Of a stretch of 64,000 bases of DNA, positions 1 to 8,857 are shown piece after piece. A program made the position numbers and the translations under genes. The notes under the pieces were generated by a model that saw only the letters and a list, made by a program, of their open reading frames with translations, was not told the DNA's origin and made no database searches. The first letter of the stretch is position 1. Every line of letters starts with the position of its first letter. The DNA is taken from the NCBI GenBank assembly GCA_910576655.1, contig CAJTJC010000002.1:1-64000 (forward strand), written 5' to 3'. This stretch comes from an uncultured Christensenella sp. (lineage in GTDB: Bacteria > Bacillota > Clostridia > Christensenellales > Borkfalkiaceae).

Positions 1-708
1 CTCGGACTGTTCGGTTTCGGTATCGCCGATTTTAACCATATAACCGCTTGCGTTGGGAACTGCAGCCCAGGTAGCAAGTCCGTCGGCGTCTATATCGACC
101 TCGGGCGTGCCCAGCTTTTCGGGCTGAGGGGGCGTGCTCTGTTCGTAGGTCTGAACCGCGGAATAATCGCCCGTAGTGAAGGTCGTACCGTTGCCGACTG
201 CCTTTACCTGAATGGACTGTCCGTCGGTAAGTTGCTTTGAAAGCTCGGTCTGTTCGGTTTCGGTATCGCCGATTTTGACCATATAACCGCTTGCGTTGGG
301 AACCGCAGCCCAGGTAGCAAGTCCGTTATCGTTAATCGTGACCGTGGGGGTGCCGAGCTTTACGGGCTGAGCGGGTTTCGTGTAGGTTTTAGCCTCTGAA
401 TATCCGCTATCCGTGAAGTTGACGCCGTCGCCGACAGCTTTGACCGCTACCGACTGGCCGTCCGTCAGGGTAACGGAGGTTGCGTCTGTGTTTTTCTCTT
501 CGCCGTTGCTTATTTTATAAGCATAGCCGCTTGCGTTTTCGATGGCGGACCACCGAGCAACGCCGTCTGCATCGACCGTAACTACGGGCGTTGCCAACTG
601 AACGGGCTCGGTTTCGTCGTTACACGAATCGCATGCGGCAAGACAGAAACACATACATATTGAGAGAATGAGGCTTAAAGCCACCAGCAATAAATGTCGT
701 CTTTTCAT
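1..708 (-). CDS. Repeat-containing surface lipoprotein (3' end outside window)
   Basis: Partial: 236 codons are open from ATG at 708 to the window edge. The N-terminus has two lysine/arginine pairs, a hydrophobic stretch and a lipobox LAAC with Cys at residue 26, so it should be lipidated and exported. After it come repeats of about 80 residues with the pattern P-V/E-V-x-x-D-x-x-G-x-A-x-W-x-A-x-x-N-A-S-G-Y, typical of fibronectin-type-III-like sandwich modules in Firmicute surface proteins. Two copies are almost identical at the DNA level, offset by 243 bp; a third diverged copy is offset by 240 bp. A strong site (TAAGGAGG) precedes the start. The role is unknown; adhesion or glycan contact is inference. 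Confidence 0.8.
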   Translation of the reverse strand, partial: MKRRHLLLVALSLILSICMCFCLAACDSCNDETEPVQLATPVVTVDADGVARWSAIENASGYAYKISNGEEKNTDATSVTLTDGQSVAVKAVGDGVNFTDSGYSEAKTYTKPAQPVKLGTPTVTINDNGLATWAAVPNASGYMVKIGDTETEQTELSKQLTDGQSIQVKAVGNGTTFTTGDYSAVQTYEQSTPPQPEKLGTPEVDIDADGLATWAAVPNASGYMVKIGDTETEQSE

Positions 709-726
709 ACGACCTCCTTAAAAAAT

Positions 727-732
727 ATTATA
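727..732 (-). promoter_or_regulatory. -10 box of the lipoprotein gene
   Basis: TATAAT on the minus strand, 18 bp before the ATG at 708, giving a short leader made of little more than the ribosome site. The -35 region is poor. Confidence 0.45.
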
Positions 733-777
733 TATAAGCTAAGCTTGTATTTCCAAAGAGTTGCGGGGTTGAAGCGG

Positions 778-817
778 TGTGCATGCGCAGCATGCACAAG
801 CGCGCCGCGGCGCGCTT
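778..817. repeat. Two abutting perfect palindromes
   Basis: A 21-bp hairpin (arms TGTGCATGC and GCATGCACA, 3-nt loop, 778-798) abuts a 20-bp GC-rich palindrome (798-817). They lie between two divergent genes, so they are not a simple 3' terminator. The rest of 709-979 is AT-rich and non-coding apart from the promoters. A comparable double palindrome occurs at 26347-26386. Confidence 0.55.
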
Positions 818-942
818 AATAATCATTATTATATGATTTCTTATATTGTAACACGTAATCGGACAAAAAACAATACCCAAAGGCAAATTTGTTTTAAAAT
901 GTTAATTATCACGCGCGGGCGCGGCAAAAATTGCAAATTCCC

Positions 943-971
943 TTGACGAAACGGGCGGGATAATTTAAAAT
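943..971 (+). promoter_or_regulatory. Promoter of the TtcA-like gene
   Basis: TTGACG, 17 bp, TAAAAT. The predicted start of transcription is at about 978, two bases before the ATG at 980, so the message would be leaderless. Confidence 0.6.
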
Positions 972-979
972 AGTACCGT

Positions 980-1804
980 ATGTGCAATATTACAGCGGGC
1001 GACGTCGAGCTGAGCCTTAGGAAAAAATTTAAAAAATCGATGTTTTCGCGGTTTGCGAAGGCGGTCGTTGAGTATGAACTTATAAGCGCGGGCGACAAAA
1101 TCGCGGTGTGTATGTCGGGCGGAAAGGACAGCTTTGCGCTTGCAAAGCTGTTTCAGGAACTGAAACGGCACAACAAGGTGCCGTTCGAGTTGGTTTTTCT
1201 GGTAATGGACCCTGGGTACAGCCCCGACAACCGCGCCATGATAGAGCGCAACGCCGAGCTGTTGGATATACCTATAACCGTTTTTGAAACGGATATTTTC
1301 GAGAGTGTACACGGGATAGGAAAATCGCCGTGCTATCTATGCGCGAGAATGAGGCGCGGACACCTGTATCACCGCGCAAAGGATTTGGGGTGTAACAAAA
1401 TCGCGCTCGGGCACCACTATGACGACGTTATCGAAACGGTACTTATGGGTATGCTGTACGGCGGGCAGATTCAGACGATGATGCCCAAGGTGAGAAGTGC
1501 CAACTTCGAGGGGATGGAGCTGATAAGGCCGATGTATCTTATCCGCGAGTCCACAGTCAAGCATTGGCGAGACTACAACGGGTTGCAATTTTTGCAATGC
1601 GCCTGCAAGTTTACGGAAAACGGAGAAAAAAACGAGGACGATTCTAAGCGCCGCAAGATGAAGCGACTTATAGCCACGCTCGAGTCCGAGGACGCGGGCG
1701 TAGAGCAAAACATTTTCAGAAGCGTGGAAAACGTCAATCTTAAATCGATAATCGAATATAAGGATAAGGACGGGGTAAGGCACCGTTTTACAGAGGACTA
1801 TTAA
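980..1804 (+). CDS. TtcA-family tRNA thiolation enzyme (PP-loop ATPase)
   Basis: 274 residues. The PP-loop SGGKDS is at residues 46-51, followed by a P-C-x-x-C pair near 117 (SPCYLCARMRR) and the LGHHYDDVIET motif of the TtcA/TilS superfamily. In this family the enzyme adenylates a tRNA base and sulfur is transferred through a cysteine- or FeS-bound intermediate; 2-thiocytidine at position 32 is the classic product. In Firmicutes the exact target is less certain, hence no symbol. There is no ribosome site before the ATG and a promoter ends 8 bp upstream, so translation from a leaderless message is likely. An alternative start is Met21, also without a good ribosome site. Confidence 0.85.
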   Translation: MCNITAGDVELSLRKKFKKSMFSRFAKAVVEYELISAGDKIAVCMSGGKDSFALAKLFQELKRHNKVPFELVFLVMDPGYSPDNRAMIERNAELLDIPITVFETDIFESVHGIGKSPCYLCARMRRGHLYHRAKDLGCNKIALGHHYDDVIETVLMGMLYGGQIQTMMPKVRSANFEGMELIRPMYLIRESTVKHWRDYNGLQFLQCACKFTENGEKNEDDSKRRKMKRLIATLESEDAGVEQNIFRSVENVNLKSIIEYKDKDGVRHRFTEDY

Positions 1805-1816
1805 AGGGGGAGTTAA

Positions 1817-2863
1817 ATGAAGATTATACACTGCGCGGACGTACATCTCGGTTCGCAAATGAAAAAGCTGCCGAGGGACAAGTCCGACGAGCGCGCGCGC
1901 GAACTGCGCGCAACTTTCGAGCGAATGATTGCCTACGCCAAGCGCGAGGGCATAAGCTGCATCCTTCTTGCGGGCGACGTTTTCGACGGCGACCGCCCGT
2001 TTAAAAAGGACAAGGAATTTTTCTACGGCGCGGTGCGCCGCAATCCCGAAATAGCCTTTTACTATCTGCGCGGCAACCACGACGGCAGGGAAAGCTATAC
2101 CGAGCAGATAGACAACCTTTACACGTTCGGCGAGGAATGGACGCGGTATACGTTGGGGGAAAACGTCGCGCTGTACGGAATAGAGACGACGGCGGGCAAC
2201 TGCGTTTCGCTGTATTCGTCGTTGAAGCCCGACCCGAACGAGGTCAATATAGTAATGCTGCACGGGCAGGAGGGTGAAAGCTTCGGCGAGTGCGCCGTAA
2301 ATATTCCCAAGCTTAAAAACAAAGGCATAGATTATCTTGCGTTGGGGCACGTTCATACTTACAGGTGTGAAAAGCTCGACGCGCGAGGGGCGTGGGCGTA
2401 CAGCGGCTGCTTAGAGGGCAGGGGATTTGACGAAACGGGCGAAAAGGGCTTCGCCGTATACGATACGGTCGACCGCACGGTGCGCTTCGTGCCGTTTGCG
2501 CTGCGCACGGTGGTGGAAAAGGACGTTGATATTTCGGGCGCGCAGAACGGATACGACGCGCTCGCTGCGGTAAAGGCGGGCGTTGCGGTCGATACAAAAA
2601 ATCTGCTGCGGCTCAACCTTACGGGCGAAATTCCGTTTATAGACGAAGCGCTTGCCGCCGACGTGGAAAAGTACGTTTCGGGAACCTGTTACTTTGTTTC
2701 CGTCAAGGACAGAACGAAGCTGAAAATAGACTATTCCGCGCTTGAGGACAGCCTGTCTTTGAAGGGCGAATTCGTGCGGCTTGCGCTGGCCGAGGACATG
2801 GACGGCGACGACAGACAGAAAATTATAGATTTGGGGCTGAAGGCCCTGACGGGCAGTTTATGA
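1817..2863 (+). CDS. SbcD/YhaO-like DNA repair metallophosphoesterase
   Basis: 348 residues, cytoplasmic. It begins MKIIHCADVHLGSQM, the D-x-H metal-binding motif of Mre11/SbcD nucleases, followed by GDVFDG, RGNHDG and GHVH, the rest of the dimetal site. The family cuts DNA ends as the nuclease subunit of an SbcC/Rad50-type complex. The stop codon overlaps the start of the next gene (ATGA), so the two subunits are translationally coupled. Length and C-terminal domain fit the Bacillus YhaO type better than E. coli SbcD. Confidence 0.88.
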   Translation: MKIIHCADVHLGSQMKKLPRDKSDERARELRATFERMIAYAKREGISCILLAGDVFDGDRPFKKDKEFFYGAVRRNPEIAFYYLRGNHDGRESYTEQIDNLYTFGEEWTRYTLGENVALYGIETTAGNCVSLYSSLKPDPNEVNIVMLHGQEGESFGECAVNIPKLKNKGIDYLALGHVHTYRCEKLDARGAWAYSGCLEGRGFDETGEKGFAVYDTVDRTVRFVPFALRTVVEKDVDISGAQNGYDALAAVKAGVAVDTKNLLRLNLTGEIPFIDEALAADVEKYVSGTCYFVSVKDRTKLKIDYSALEDSLSLKGEFVRLALAEDMDGDDRQKIIDLGLKALTGSL

Positions 2864-5304
2864 AACTTATATCCTGTTATATTGAAAATTTCGGAAATAT
2901 CAGCTGCCGAAGCTTCGAATTCGGCGCGGGGCTTACCTCGTTTTGCGAGCATAACGGCTACGGCAAAACCACGCTTGCGGCGTTTTTGAAGGCTATGTTT
3001 TACGGGTTGAAGGCGACGACCGCGCGCGACAAAGAGCTTGGCGAGCGGGCGCATTACTATCCGTTCGGCGGCGGGAAGTTCGGCGGCAACGTCACCTTCG
3101 AAAGGGGCGGGGCGGTGTACAAAATAGAACGCTTTTTCGGCAAGAAGAGCGCGACAGAGGATACCGTACGGATGTATAAGGGCGGCAGTCCCGCGCCCGT
3201 TCCCGAGGATATAGGAAAAGAGTTTTTCGGCATGGACGAGCAGTCGTTTATGCGGACGGTGTTCGTGACCTCCGCTGATACGCAGACGGGCGCGACCGCC
3301 GATATAGGTAGAATGTTGAACGGCTTTGTGGACGACGCGGACTATGAGGGCGCGGTAAAGCTATTGAAAGAACAGCGCAAGATATATAAGGCCGACCGCG
3401 GCAGCGGCGGCAAAATTTCCGAAAAGCGCGACGAGATTTTGCAGCTTAAAAGCCGCATAGAAAACAAGCGGACTATAAGCGCGGGACTGGGCGCGAAGTA
3501 CGCCGAGCGGGCTGCGCTCGACGGCGAAATAAAAGAGCTTGAAAAGAAGAGAAGCGCGGTTGCCGATGCAAACGTGACCGAGCAGAAGTGGCGCAATTAC
3601 GACGGGATGGCAGCTGACGCGGCGGCGGTACGAGTGCGGCTGAACGCGTTGACTGCGGCATATCCCGCGGGTATTCCCGACGTGAACGAGGCGCGGACGC
3701 TTAAAGAGAACGCCGAAACGCTTGCGCTTGCGCGGGAGAGATTGTCGTCTCTTGGTTTTTCCGCGCAGAAAAAGCAGAGGCTTGACGAGCTTGCGGAGCG
3801 GTTTAAAGGCGGCGCGCCGACAGATACCGATATGCAGGCGGCAAATTCCGCGGCTGCTGAGGCTATCAGACTGGGGGCCGAGGCGGAAAATTACGCCCGA
3901 CTGTCGAAGGGCGGAGGGATTAACTTTCCCGCAGGCGTGCCCGACGAAAGCGAAGTTGAAAAGTACGGCGAAAAGGTGCGCTCGTTGCGTGGCGGAGGGG
4001 CTAAGCCGACGGGTAAAAAGACGCCCGCTGTTCTGGCGGTTGCGGCTGTCATACTGCTTTGCGCGGGCATAGGGCTGCTTTTCGTAAGCGCGGTTGCGGG
4101 CGGAGTGTGCCTCGCGCTCGGTGCGGTCATTGCCGCGGCGGCGGGGTTCGTATATTTCAAGGGGCAGATAAACGGACTTAAAGGCGCGCATAGCGAGGCC
4201 GAAAACGAAATAGCAAGCTTCCTCGTCCGTTGCGGGTATTTTTCGGGCGACGGCGTAGAGGTTGACTTTAACAATCTGTCCCGCGATATGCGGGAATATA
4301 AGGCGGCGGAAGCCGACCGCGCAAAATACGCGGCGTTGCTTGAAGAAATCCGGGCGCGTGCGGAAGACGCGCGGGCGCGCGTTGCCGCGTTCCTTACGAA
4401 GTACGGCTGCGCGGGTGAAAACGCTCAGACGGATTTGACGCGCCTCGGCGCATTGGCTGCCGAGTATGCCTCGCTCAGCGCCGAAAAGCTCGAAGTAGAG
4501 CGGCGCACCGCGGCAAGCGTTGCGGAAGCAGAGGACTGCGGGCGCGCCGTTCGGGGCATACTTAAAAAGTATTCTCTGCCCGAAAACGCGGACGCGGGCG
4601 CGGTAGCGGCCGACGCGGCGGAGGCGGGCAGACTTTGCGCCGAAGCGGACAGACTGGAAAAACGCGCCGCCGACTATAAAAAGGAAAACGCGTTGCTAAC
4701 GCGTCCTGCGCAAGCTGCTGAAAGCGCCGCCGAGTTAGACGGACTAATCGCGGGAAAGCGCGACGCGCTCAGCTTGCTCGACAGGGAAATAAACGACGAC
4801 GAGACCTCGGTAGAACGGCTCGACGAGCTTGAAAACGAGCTTGAAGCCGCGCAGAACGAGGAGGAGGGCTACCGCAAGAAGTACGGGCTTATCAGCTCCG
4901 CGCTCGCGATACTCGAAAGGGCGGAACAGAGCTTAAAGGACAGATACGTCGCGCCCGTACGGGACAGCTTTTTGTATTACGGCGGACTGCTTGAAAGGAC
5001 GCTTGGCGAAAGGGTTTCCTTCGATAAGGACTTTTTGGTCAGGTTCGAGCGCAACGGCGAGGACAGACCCGACGCGCATCTGAGCGCGGGGCAAAAAAGC
5101 CTTTGCGCGCTCTGCCTGCGGCTTGCGCTTATCGACAATATGTACCGCGGCGAGCAACCGTTCATAATCATGGACGACCCGTTCGTTCACCTCGACGGCG
5201 AGCATATCGTGCGGGCTCAGGCGCTCGTTTCCGAGCTTGCCGCAAAAAAACAGATAATCTATTTCTGTTGCCATGAAAGCAGACAAATAAGAGGTAATAT
5301 ATGA
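2860..5304 (+). CDS. SbcC/Rad50-like ATPase (YhaN type) with internal membrane hairpin
   Basis: 814 residues. Walker A is NGYGKTT at about 32-38. Long charged heptad-rich arms follow, interrupted near residues 388-435 by two hydrophobic helices (VLAVAAVILLCAG and a second Ala/Gly-rich one). The C-terminal part has the signature LSAGQKS and Walker B/D-loop FIIMDDPFVHLD. It is the ATPase partner of the gene before it. The hydrophobic hairpin at the coiled-coil apex replaces the Rad50 zinc hook and is known from Bacillus YhaN; it implies membrane association. The stop overlaps the upp start by four bases. Confidence 0.87.
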   Translation: MKLISCYIENFGNISCRSFEFGAGLTSFCEHNGYGKTTLAAFLKAMFYGLKATTARDKELGERAHYYPFGGGKFGGNVTFERGGAVYKIERFFGKKSATEDTVRMYKGGSPAPVPEDIGKEFFGMDEQSFMRTVFVTSADTQTGATADIGRMLNGFVDDADYEGAVKLLKEQRKIYKADRGSGGKISEKRDEILQLKSRIENKRTISAGLGAKYAERAALDGEIKELEKKRSAVADANVTEQKWRNYDGMAADAAAVRVRLNALTAAYPAGIPDVNEARTLKENAETLALARERLSSLGFSAQKKQRLDELAERFKGGAPTDTDMQAANSAAAEAIRLGAEAENYARLSKGGGINFPAGVPDESEVEKYGEKVRSLRGGGAKPTGKKTPAVLAVAAVILLCAGIGLLFVSAVAGGVCLALGAVIAAAAGFVYFKGQINGLKGAHSEAENEIASFLVRCGYFSGDGVEVDFNNLSRDMREYKAAEADRAKYAALLEEIRARAEDARARVAAFLTKYGCAGENAQTDLTRLGALAAEYASLSAEKLEVERRTAASVAEAEDCGRAVRGILKKYSLPENADAGAVAADAAEAGRLCAEADRLEKRAADYKKENALLTRPAQAAESAAELDGLIAGKRDALSLLDREINDDETSVERLDELENELEAAQNEEEGYRKKYGLISSALAILERAEQSLKDRYVAPVRDSFLYYGGLLERTLGERVSFDKDFLVRFERNGEDRPDAHLSAGQKSLCALCLRLALIDNMYRGEQPFIIMDDPFVHLDGEHIVRAQALVSELAAKKQIIYFCCHESRQIRGNI

Positions 5305-5933
5305 AGGACAACGTATTCGTTTTCGACCATCCCCTCGTAAAGCATAAAATCGCGATACTGCGCGATAAGAACACCGGAATGAAGCAGTTTCGCGAGCTTA
5401 TCGAAGAGATTACGACTATTATGACTTACGAAAGCATGCGCGACGTCGAGCTTACACCCGTAGAGGTTGAAACCCCGCTTGAAAGGACGGTTCAGTACAA
5501 GGTCAGGGAAGAGAGCATTGCAATAGTGCCCATACTGCGCGCGGGGCTGGGTATGGTAAACGGCGTGCACAAGGTCTTTCCAACGGCTTGCGTTGGACAC
5601 ATAGGCATGTACCGCGACGAACGGACGTTGGAGCCGCGCGAATACTATTGCAAGCTGCCCGAAGGTATTGCGGGCAAGACGGTGTTTCTCGTAGACCCCA
5701 TGCTTGCGACCGGCGGCTCGGCAACGGACGCAATATCCGCGCTTAAAAGCCGCGGTTGCAAAAACATAAAGCTCATGTCGATTATAGGCGCTCCAGAAGG
5801 TGTCGAGAGGGTCGCCGCGGCTCACCCCGACGTTAAAATTTACGTTTCGACGCTTGACAGACAGCTAAACGAAAACGGATATATTCTGCCCGGACTGGGT
5901 GACGCGGGCGACAGACTGTTCGGCACCAAATAA
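5301..5933 (+). CDS. upp: Uracil phosphoribosyltransferase
   Basis: 210 residues, the usual family length. It joins uracil and PRPP to make UMP in pyrimidine salvage. The PRPP-binding loop DPMLATGGSATDA lies near 130-143, and AIVPILRAGLGM and the C-terminal PGLGDAGDRLFGT are characteristic. The ATG overlaps the stop of the SbcC-like gene (ATGA). This three-gene coupling looks accidental rather than functional. Confidence 0.96.
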   Translation: MKDNVFVFDHPLVKHKIAILRDKNTGMKQFRELIEEITTIMTYESMRDVELTPVEVETPLERTVQYKVREESIAIVPILRAGLGMVNGVHKVFPTACVGHIGMYRDERTLEPREYYCKLPEGIAGKTVFLVDPMLATGGSATDAISALKSRGCKNIKLMSIIGAPEGVERVAAAHPDVKIYVSTLDRQLNENGYILPGLGDAGDRLFGTK

Positions 5934-6012
5934 ATATATTTTTTGTTGCGGCTTAGGGTTGACCTTGCCGAAAATATGTGATAAAATAATTTCAGTATAA
6001 GGGGGTGTGCGT

Positions 6013-7023
6013 ATGTCTATGTTTAAGTTTTTGAAGCGGAAGCCCGACGGCGTTCAGCCGTCCCCGCAGGAGCTTACGCCCGCGGATGTCAAGCCCGTAA
6101 AAACCGCCGACGGAAAAATATTTTTAAAGGTGCGGTATAACCGCAGCTATACGGCGAAGATAATTCAGGCGGACGACAGGCTGAAAAGCTATTACGGCGA
6201 AATAAGAAACGAGCTTATGCGTTACGGCGTTAAGGCGCGCGCAAGCTGGCGTTACGAAACCTTTAAGTCAGGCAGGAAGCTGCTTGCAAGGCTTGCGGTG
6301 CGCGGTAAGACGCTCGGGCTTTATCTCGCGCTCGACCCCGCCGACTATGCGGACACCAAATATAAGATAGACGACGTTTCTTCGGTTGCGAAAAATGCCG
6401 AGGTCCCCGTCCTCTACAAGATAAAGAACGACAGGCGATGTAAATACGCAAAGGATTTGATTGCCGAGGTTATGAGCGCCAACGGATTGGCGGCGGGCGA
6501 ACAGCTCACTGTGGATTATTGCGCTCAATACCCCTATGAAGAGCTTGACGCGCTTGTCGGCCGCGGGCTTGTAAAGCTGCTTAAATGGAAGGAAAAGGCA
6601 GCGGATTCCGAGGAAAGTCTTATAGAGATTTCGCAGGAAGAGTTCGACGAGATAGCGGCGGATACGGACGTGCCCGAAACGGTTGAAAGCATTTCGGTTG
6701 CCGACGCCGAGCTGAGGCTTGACGATAAAAAGGCTGAAAGCTTCGTGCGCCAGAGTGAAAGAGTTTCCGACAGAAGCAGAAGGACTATCGTCAATATCGA
6801 CGCGCTGGGCAAATACTTCGGCGCGGGGGAGCGCGTGACGGTCGAAGAGATAAGGCGGCGTATTCCCTCGGTCGACGGAAGAGCTACGTATATAAAGGTG
6901 CTTGCGCGCGGCACGCTGGACAGGGCGCTGCACGTCGAAGCGGACGACTTTTCGCCCGCGGCGGTCAAAATGATAATATTAACGGGCGGGACTGTAACCC
7001 GAACCCGAAAAAACGGACAATAA
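6013..7023 (+). CDS. Conserved protein with ribosomal L15-like C-terminal domain
   Basis: 336 residues from the ATG at 6013, which has AAGGGGG seven bases upstream; a GTG two codons earlier is less well placed. The N-terminal half (YNRSYTAKIIQ, SWRYETF, LGLYLALDP) belongs to a conserved Clostridia family without assigned function. The last 80 residues (VNIDALGKYF, then YIKVLARGTLDRAL, then ILTGGTV) follow the pattern of the C-terminal domain of ribosomal protein uL15. Databases are known to label similar proteins uL15 family. It is not the housekeeping L15, which belongs in the spc operon; ribosome or RNA contact is inference. Confidence 0.75.
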   Translation: MSMFKFLKRKPDGVQPSPQELTPADVKPVKTADGKIFLKVRYNRSYTAKIIQADDRLKSYYGEIRNELMRYGVKARASWRYETFKSGRKLLARLAVRGKTLGLYLALDPADYADTKYKIDDVSSVAKNAEVPVLYKIKNDRRCKYAKDLIAEVMSANGLAAGEQLTVDYCAQYPYEELDALVGRGLVKLLKWKEKAADSEESLIEISQEEFDEIAADTDVPETVESISVADAELRLDDKKAESFVRQSERVSDRSRRTIVNIDALGKYFGAGERVTVEEIRRRIPSVDGRATYIKVLARGTLDRALHVEADDFSPAAVKMIILTGGTVTRTRKNGQ

Positions 7024-7042
7024 TATACAGAGGAGATAAATT

Positions 7043-7705
7043 ATGTTAGAGTGGTTTAAGGAAGAAGTATTTCTGATGCCCAACTGGGCGTGGTTTGCCG
7101 TAATAGGCGGAGTCGCGTTGATACTTATTGCGGTAATCATAATTTCTACTTGCAGAAAAAGCGACAAATCCAAGACCTCGCCCGAATCGGTGTTGATGCC
7201 CGCGCAAAAGGAAAGCGCTGCCGATACCAAGGAAGCGGTTAAAGAGGAGGAGGCTCCCGCGCCCGTAGAGGAAACGCTCGCAGTTGCAGAGCAGCCCGTC
7301 GAAGAGGTTAGACCTGTCGAAGAGAAGCCCGCGGTTAAAAAACCCGCAGCGAAAAAGACGGCGACCGTAAAGGCGGAAGAGCCTGCCGCAAAACCCGCGG
7401 CTAAAAAAGCAGCCCCCAAAAAGACCGCGGAAGCGCCCGCTGAGGAAAAGCCCGCAGCAAAGAAAACCGCGCCTAAAAAGACCGAAGCGGTCAAGGCAAC
7501 GTCTGCCGCCGACAAGTCCGATGAGGTAAAGGTATATCATATATCCAAGCGCGAGGACAAGAAGTGGGAGGTCAGAATAGAAGGCGGAGACAAGGCGTTA
7601 AAGCTGTTCTTCACGCAGAAGGAAGCAATCGACTATACCCGCAAAATTTCCGGCAAAAAGCGCATTATCGTACATAAAGAGGACGGCGGCAGCCGCGAAG
7701 TGTAA
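7043..7705 (+). CDS. Membrane-anchored DUF2188-type protein with Lys/Ala/Pro-rich linker
   Basis: 220 residues. One membrane helix (WAWFAVIGGVALILIAVII) lies near residues 13-33, then a low-complexity linker rich in K, A, P and E of about 110 residues resembling histone H1-like tails. A compact C-terminal domain (VYHISKREDKKWEVRIEGG, then AIDYTRKIS) has the DUF2188 pattern. A good ribosome site (AGAGGAG) precedes the ATG and a strong terminator follows. The function is unknown; the basic linker suggests nucleic-acid or cell-wall polyanion contact, which is inference. Confidence 0.72.
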   Translation: MLEWFKEEVFLMPNWAWFAVIGGVALILIAVIIISTCRKSDKSKTSPESVLMPAQKESAADTKEAVKEEEAPAPVEETLAVAEQPVEEVRPVEEKPAVKKPAAKKTATVKAEEPAAKPAAKKAAPKKTAEAPAEEKPAAKKTAPKKTEAVKATSAADKSDEVKVYHISKREDKKWEVRIEGGDKALKLFFTQKEAIDYTRKISGKKRIIVHKEDGGSREV

Positions 7706-7712
7706 GAAACTG

Positions 7713-7738
7713 AAAGTCCACGGTCCGTGGACTTTTTG
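7713..7738 (+). terminator. Intrinsic terminator
   Basis: An 11-bp perfect stem (arms AAAGTCCACGG and CCGTGGACTTT) followed by a T-run. It ends the unit that contains the DUF2188 gene. Confidence 0.85.
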
Positions 7739-7791
7739 GTTTCTTAGGTTGAGACGCAAAAAATTTGTTTATAAATGTAACGAGGTGTATT

Positions 7792-8856
7792 ATGACAAAA
7801 ATAGATATTTTTTCGGGATTTCTCGGCGCGGGTAAAACCACGCTTATTAAAAAACTTATAAAGGAAGCGTTTGCGGGCGAAAAGCTTGTACTTATCGAAA
7901 ACGAGTTCGGCGAAATAGGCGTTGACGGCGGATTTTTGCAGGATGCGGGCGTTAAGATTAACGAGCTTAATTCGGGCTGTATATGCTGCTCGCTCGTCGG
8001 CGATTTTGCAGAGGCGCTTAAAAAGGTTTACGCAGAATACCGTCCCGACCGCATTTTGATAGAGCCGTCGGGCGTGGGCAAGCTGTCGGACGTTATACGC
8101 GCGGTTGAAAGCGCGGGGCTTGACGATTGCGCAATCAATTCGTATACCGCCGTCGTGGACGCGGGTAAGTGCAAGTCGTATATGCGTAACTTCGGCGAAT
8201 TTTTCAACGACCAGATTGAAACTGCCGCGTGCATAGTATTCAGCCACGCGGACGTTACGGACGCGGACAAGCTTGCCGCAGCGGTAGAGCTTGTTCGTGC
8301 GCGCAACGCAGGGGCGACGGTTGTAACAACCGACTGGAACCTGCTTGACGGCAAGGATATTCTTTCGGCAATCGAGCACGCCTGCACGTTAGAGGACGAG
8401 CTTGACAGGCTCGGTGAAGAGCATGAATGTTGTTGCGGCCGTCACCACCACGACCATGACGAACACGAGTGCTGCGGGCATCACCACCACGACCACGACG
8501 AACACGAGTGCTGCGGACACCACCATGACCACGAGGACCACGAGCACTGCGGACATCATCACCATGACCATCATCACCACGCGGACGAGGTATTTACAAG
8601 CTGGGGCGTGGAAACAAGCAGGAAATTTACCGAAAACGAGTTGCGGGCTCAGCTTTCCGCCCTTTCGGACGGCGATAAATACGGCGTAGTGTTGCGCGCA
8701 AAGGGCATAGTTGCAGGCGAGGACGGCTGGTTTCACTTCGACTATATTCCCGACGGAATAGACATCCGAAGGGGCAGTGCGGCGTATACGGGCAGACTTT
8801 GCGTAATCGGTTCACACATTAAAGAGGAAGAGCTTAAAAAGCTGTTCGGGGTATAA
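7792..8856 (+). CDS. CobW/COG0523 metallochaperone GTPase with His/Cys-rich metal loop
   Basis: 354 residues from the ATG at 7792 (GAGGTG upstream); an in-frame TTG at 7765 is unlikely. Walker A GFLGAGKTT is at 9-17 and the family metal motif CICC at 63-66. Between the GTPase and C-terminal CobW domains, roughly residues 217-268, lies a run of H, C, D and E built from repeats of the type H-H-H-D-H-D-E-H-E-C-C-G. G3E GTPases of this class deliver zinc or other metals to client proteins, and His-rich inserts act as metal buffers. The next gene begins one base after the stop. Confidence 0.88.
   Translation: MTKIDIFSGFLGAGKTTLIKKLIKEAFAGEKLVLIENEFGEIGVDGGFLQDAGVKINELNSGCICCSLVGDFAEALKKVYAEYRPDRILIEPSGVGKLSDVIRAVESAGLDDCAINSYTAVVDAGKCKSYMRNFGEFFNDQIETAACIVFSHADVTDADKLAAAVELVRARNAGATVVTTDWNLLDGKDILSAIEHACTLEDELDRLGEEHECCCGRHHHDHDEHECCGHHHHDHDEHECCGHHHDHEDHEHCGHHHHDHHHHADEVFTSWGVETSRKFTENELRAQLSALSDGDKYGVVLRAKGIVAGEDGWFHFDYIPDGIDIRRGSAAYTGRLCVIGSHIKEEELKKLFGV
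8427..8583 (+). repeat. In-frame tandem repeat encoding the His/Cys-rich metal loop
   Basis: Imperfect repeats of about 45-50 bp (CACCACGACCACGACG and CACGAGTGCTGCGG recur) inside the CobW gene. The repeats are likely to expand or contract by slippage, changing metal capacity. Confidence 0.7.
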
Positions 8857-8857
8857 A

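Noticed and set aside
1337..2356. Long minus-strand reading frame (339 codons)
   Set aside because: It lies wholly across the TtcA-like and SbcD-like genes; no ribosome site and composition typical of the reverse of high-GC codons.
6007..6012. GTG start of the L15-like-domain protein
   Set aside because: The ATG at 6013 has better spacing from AAGGGGG.
8427..8583. Short tandem repeats that could suggest a CRISPR array
   Set aside because: Repeats are in frame, without unique spacers, and encode the His/Cys-rich CobW loop.
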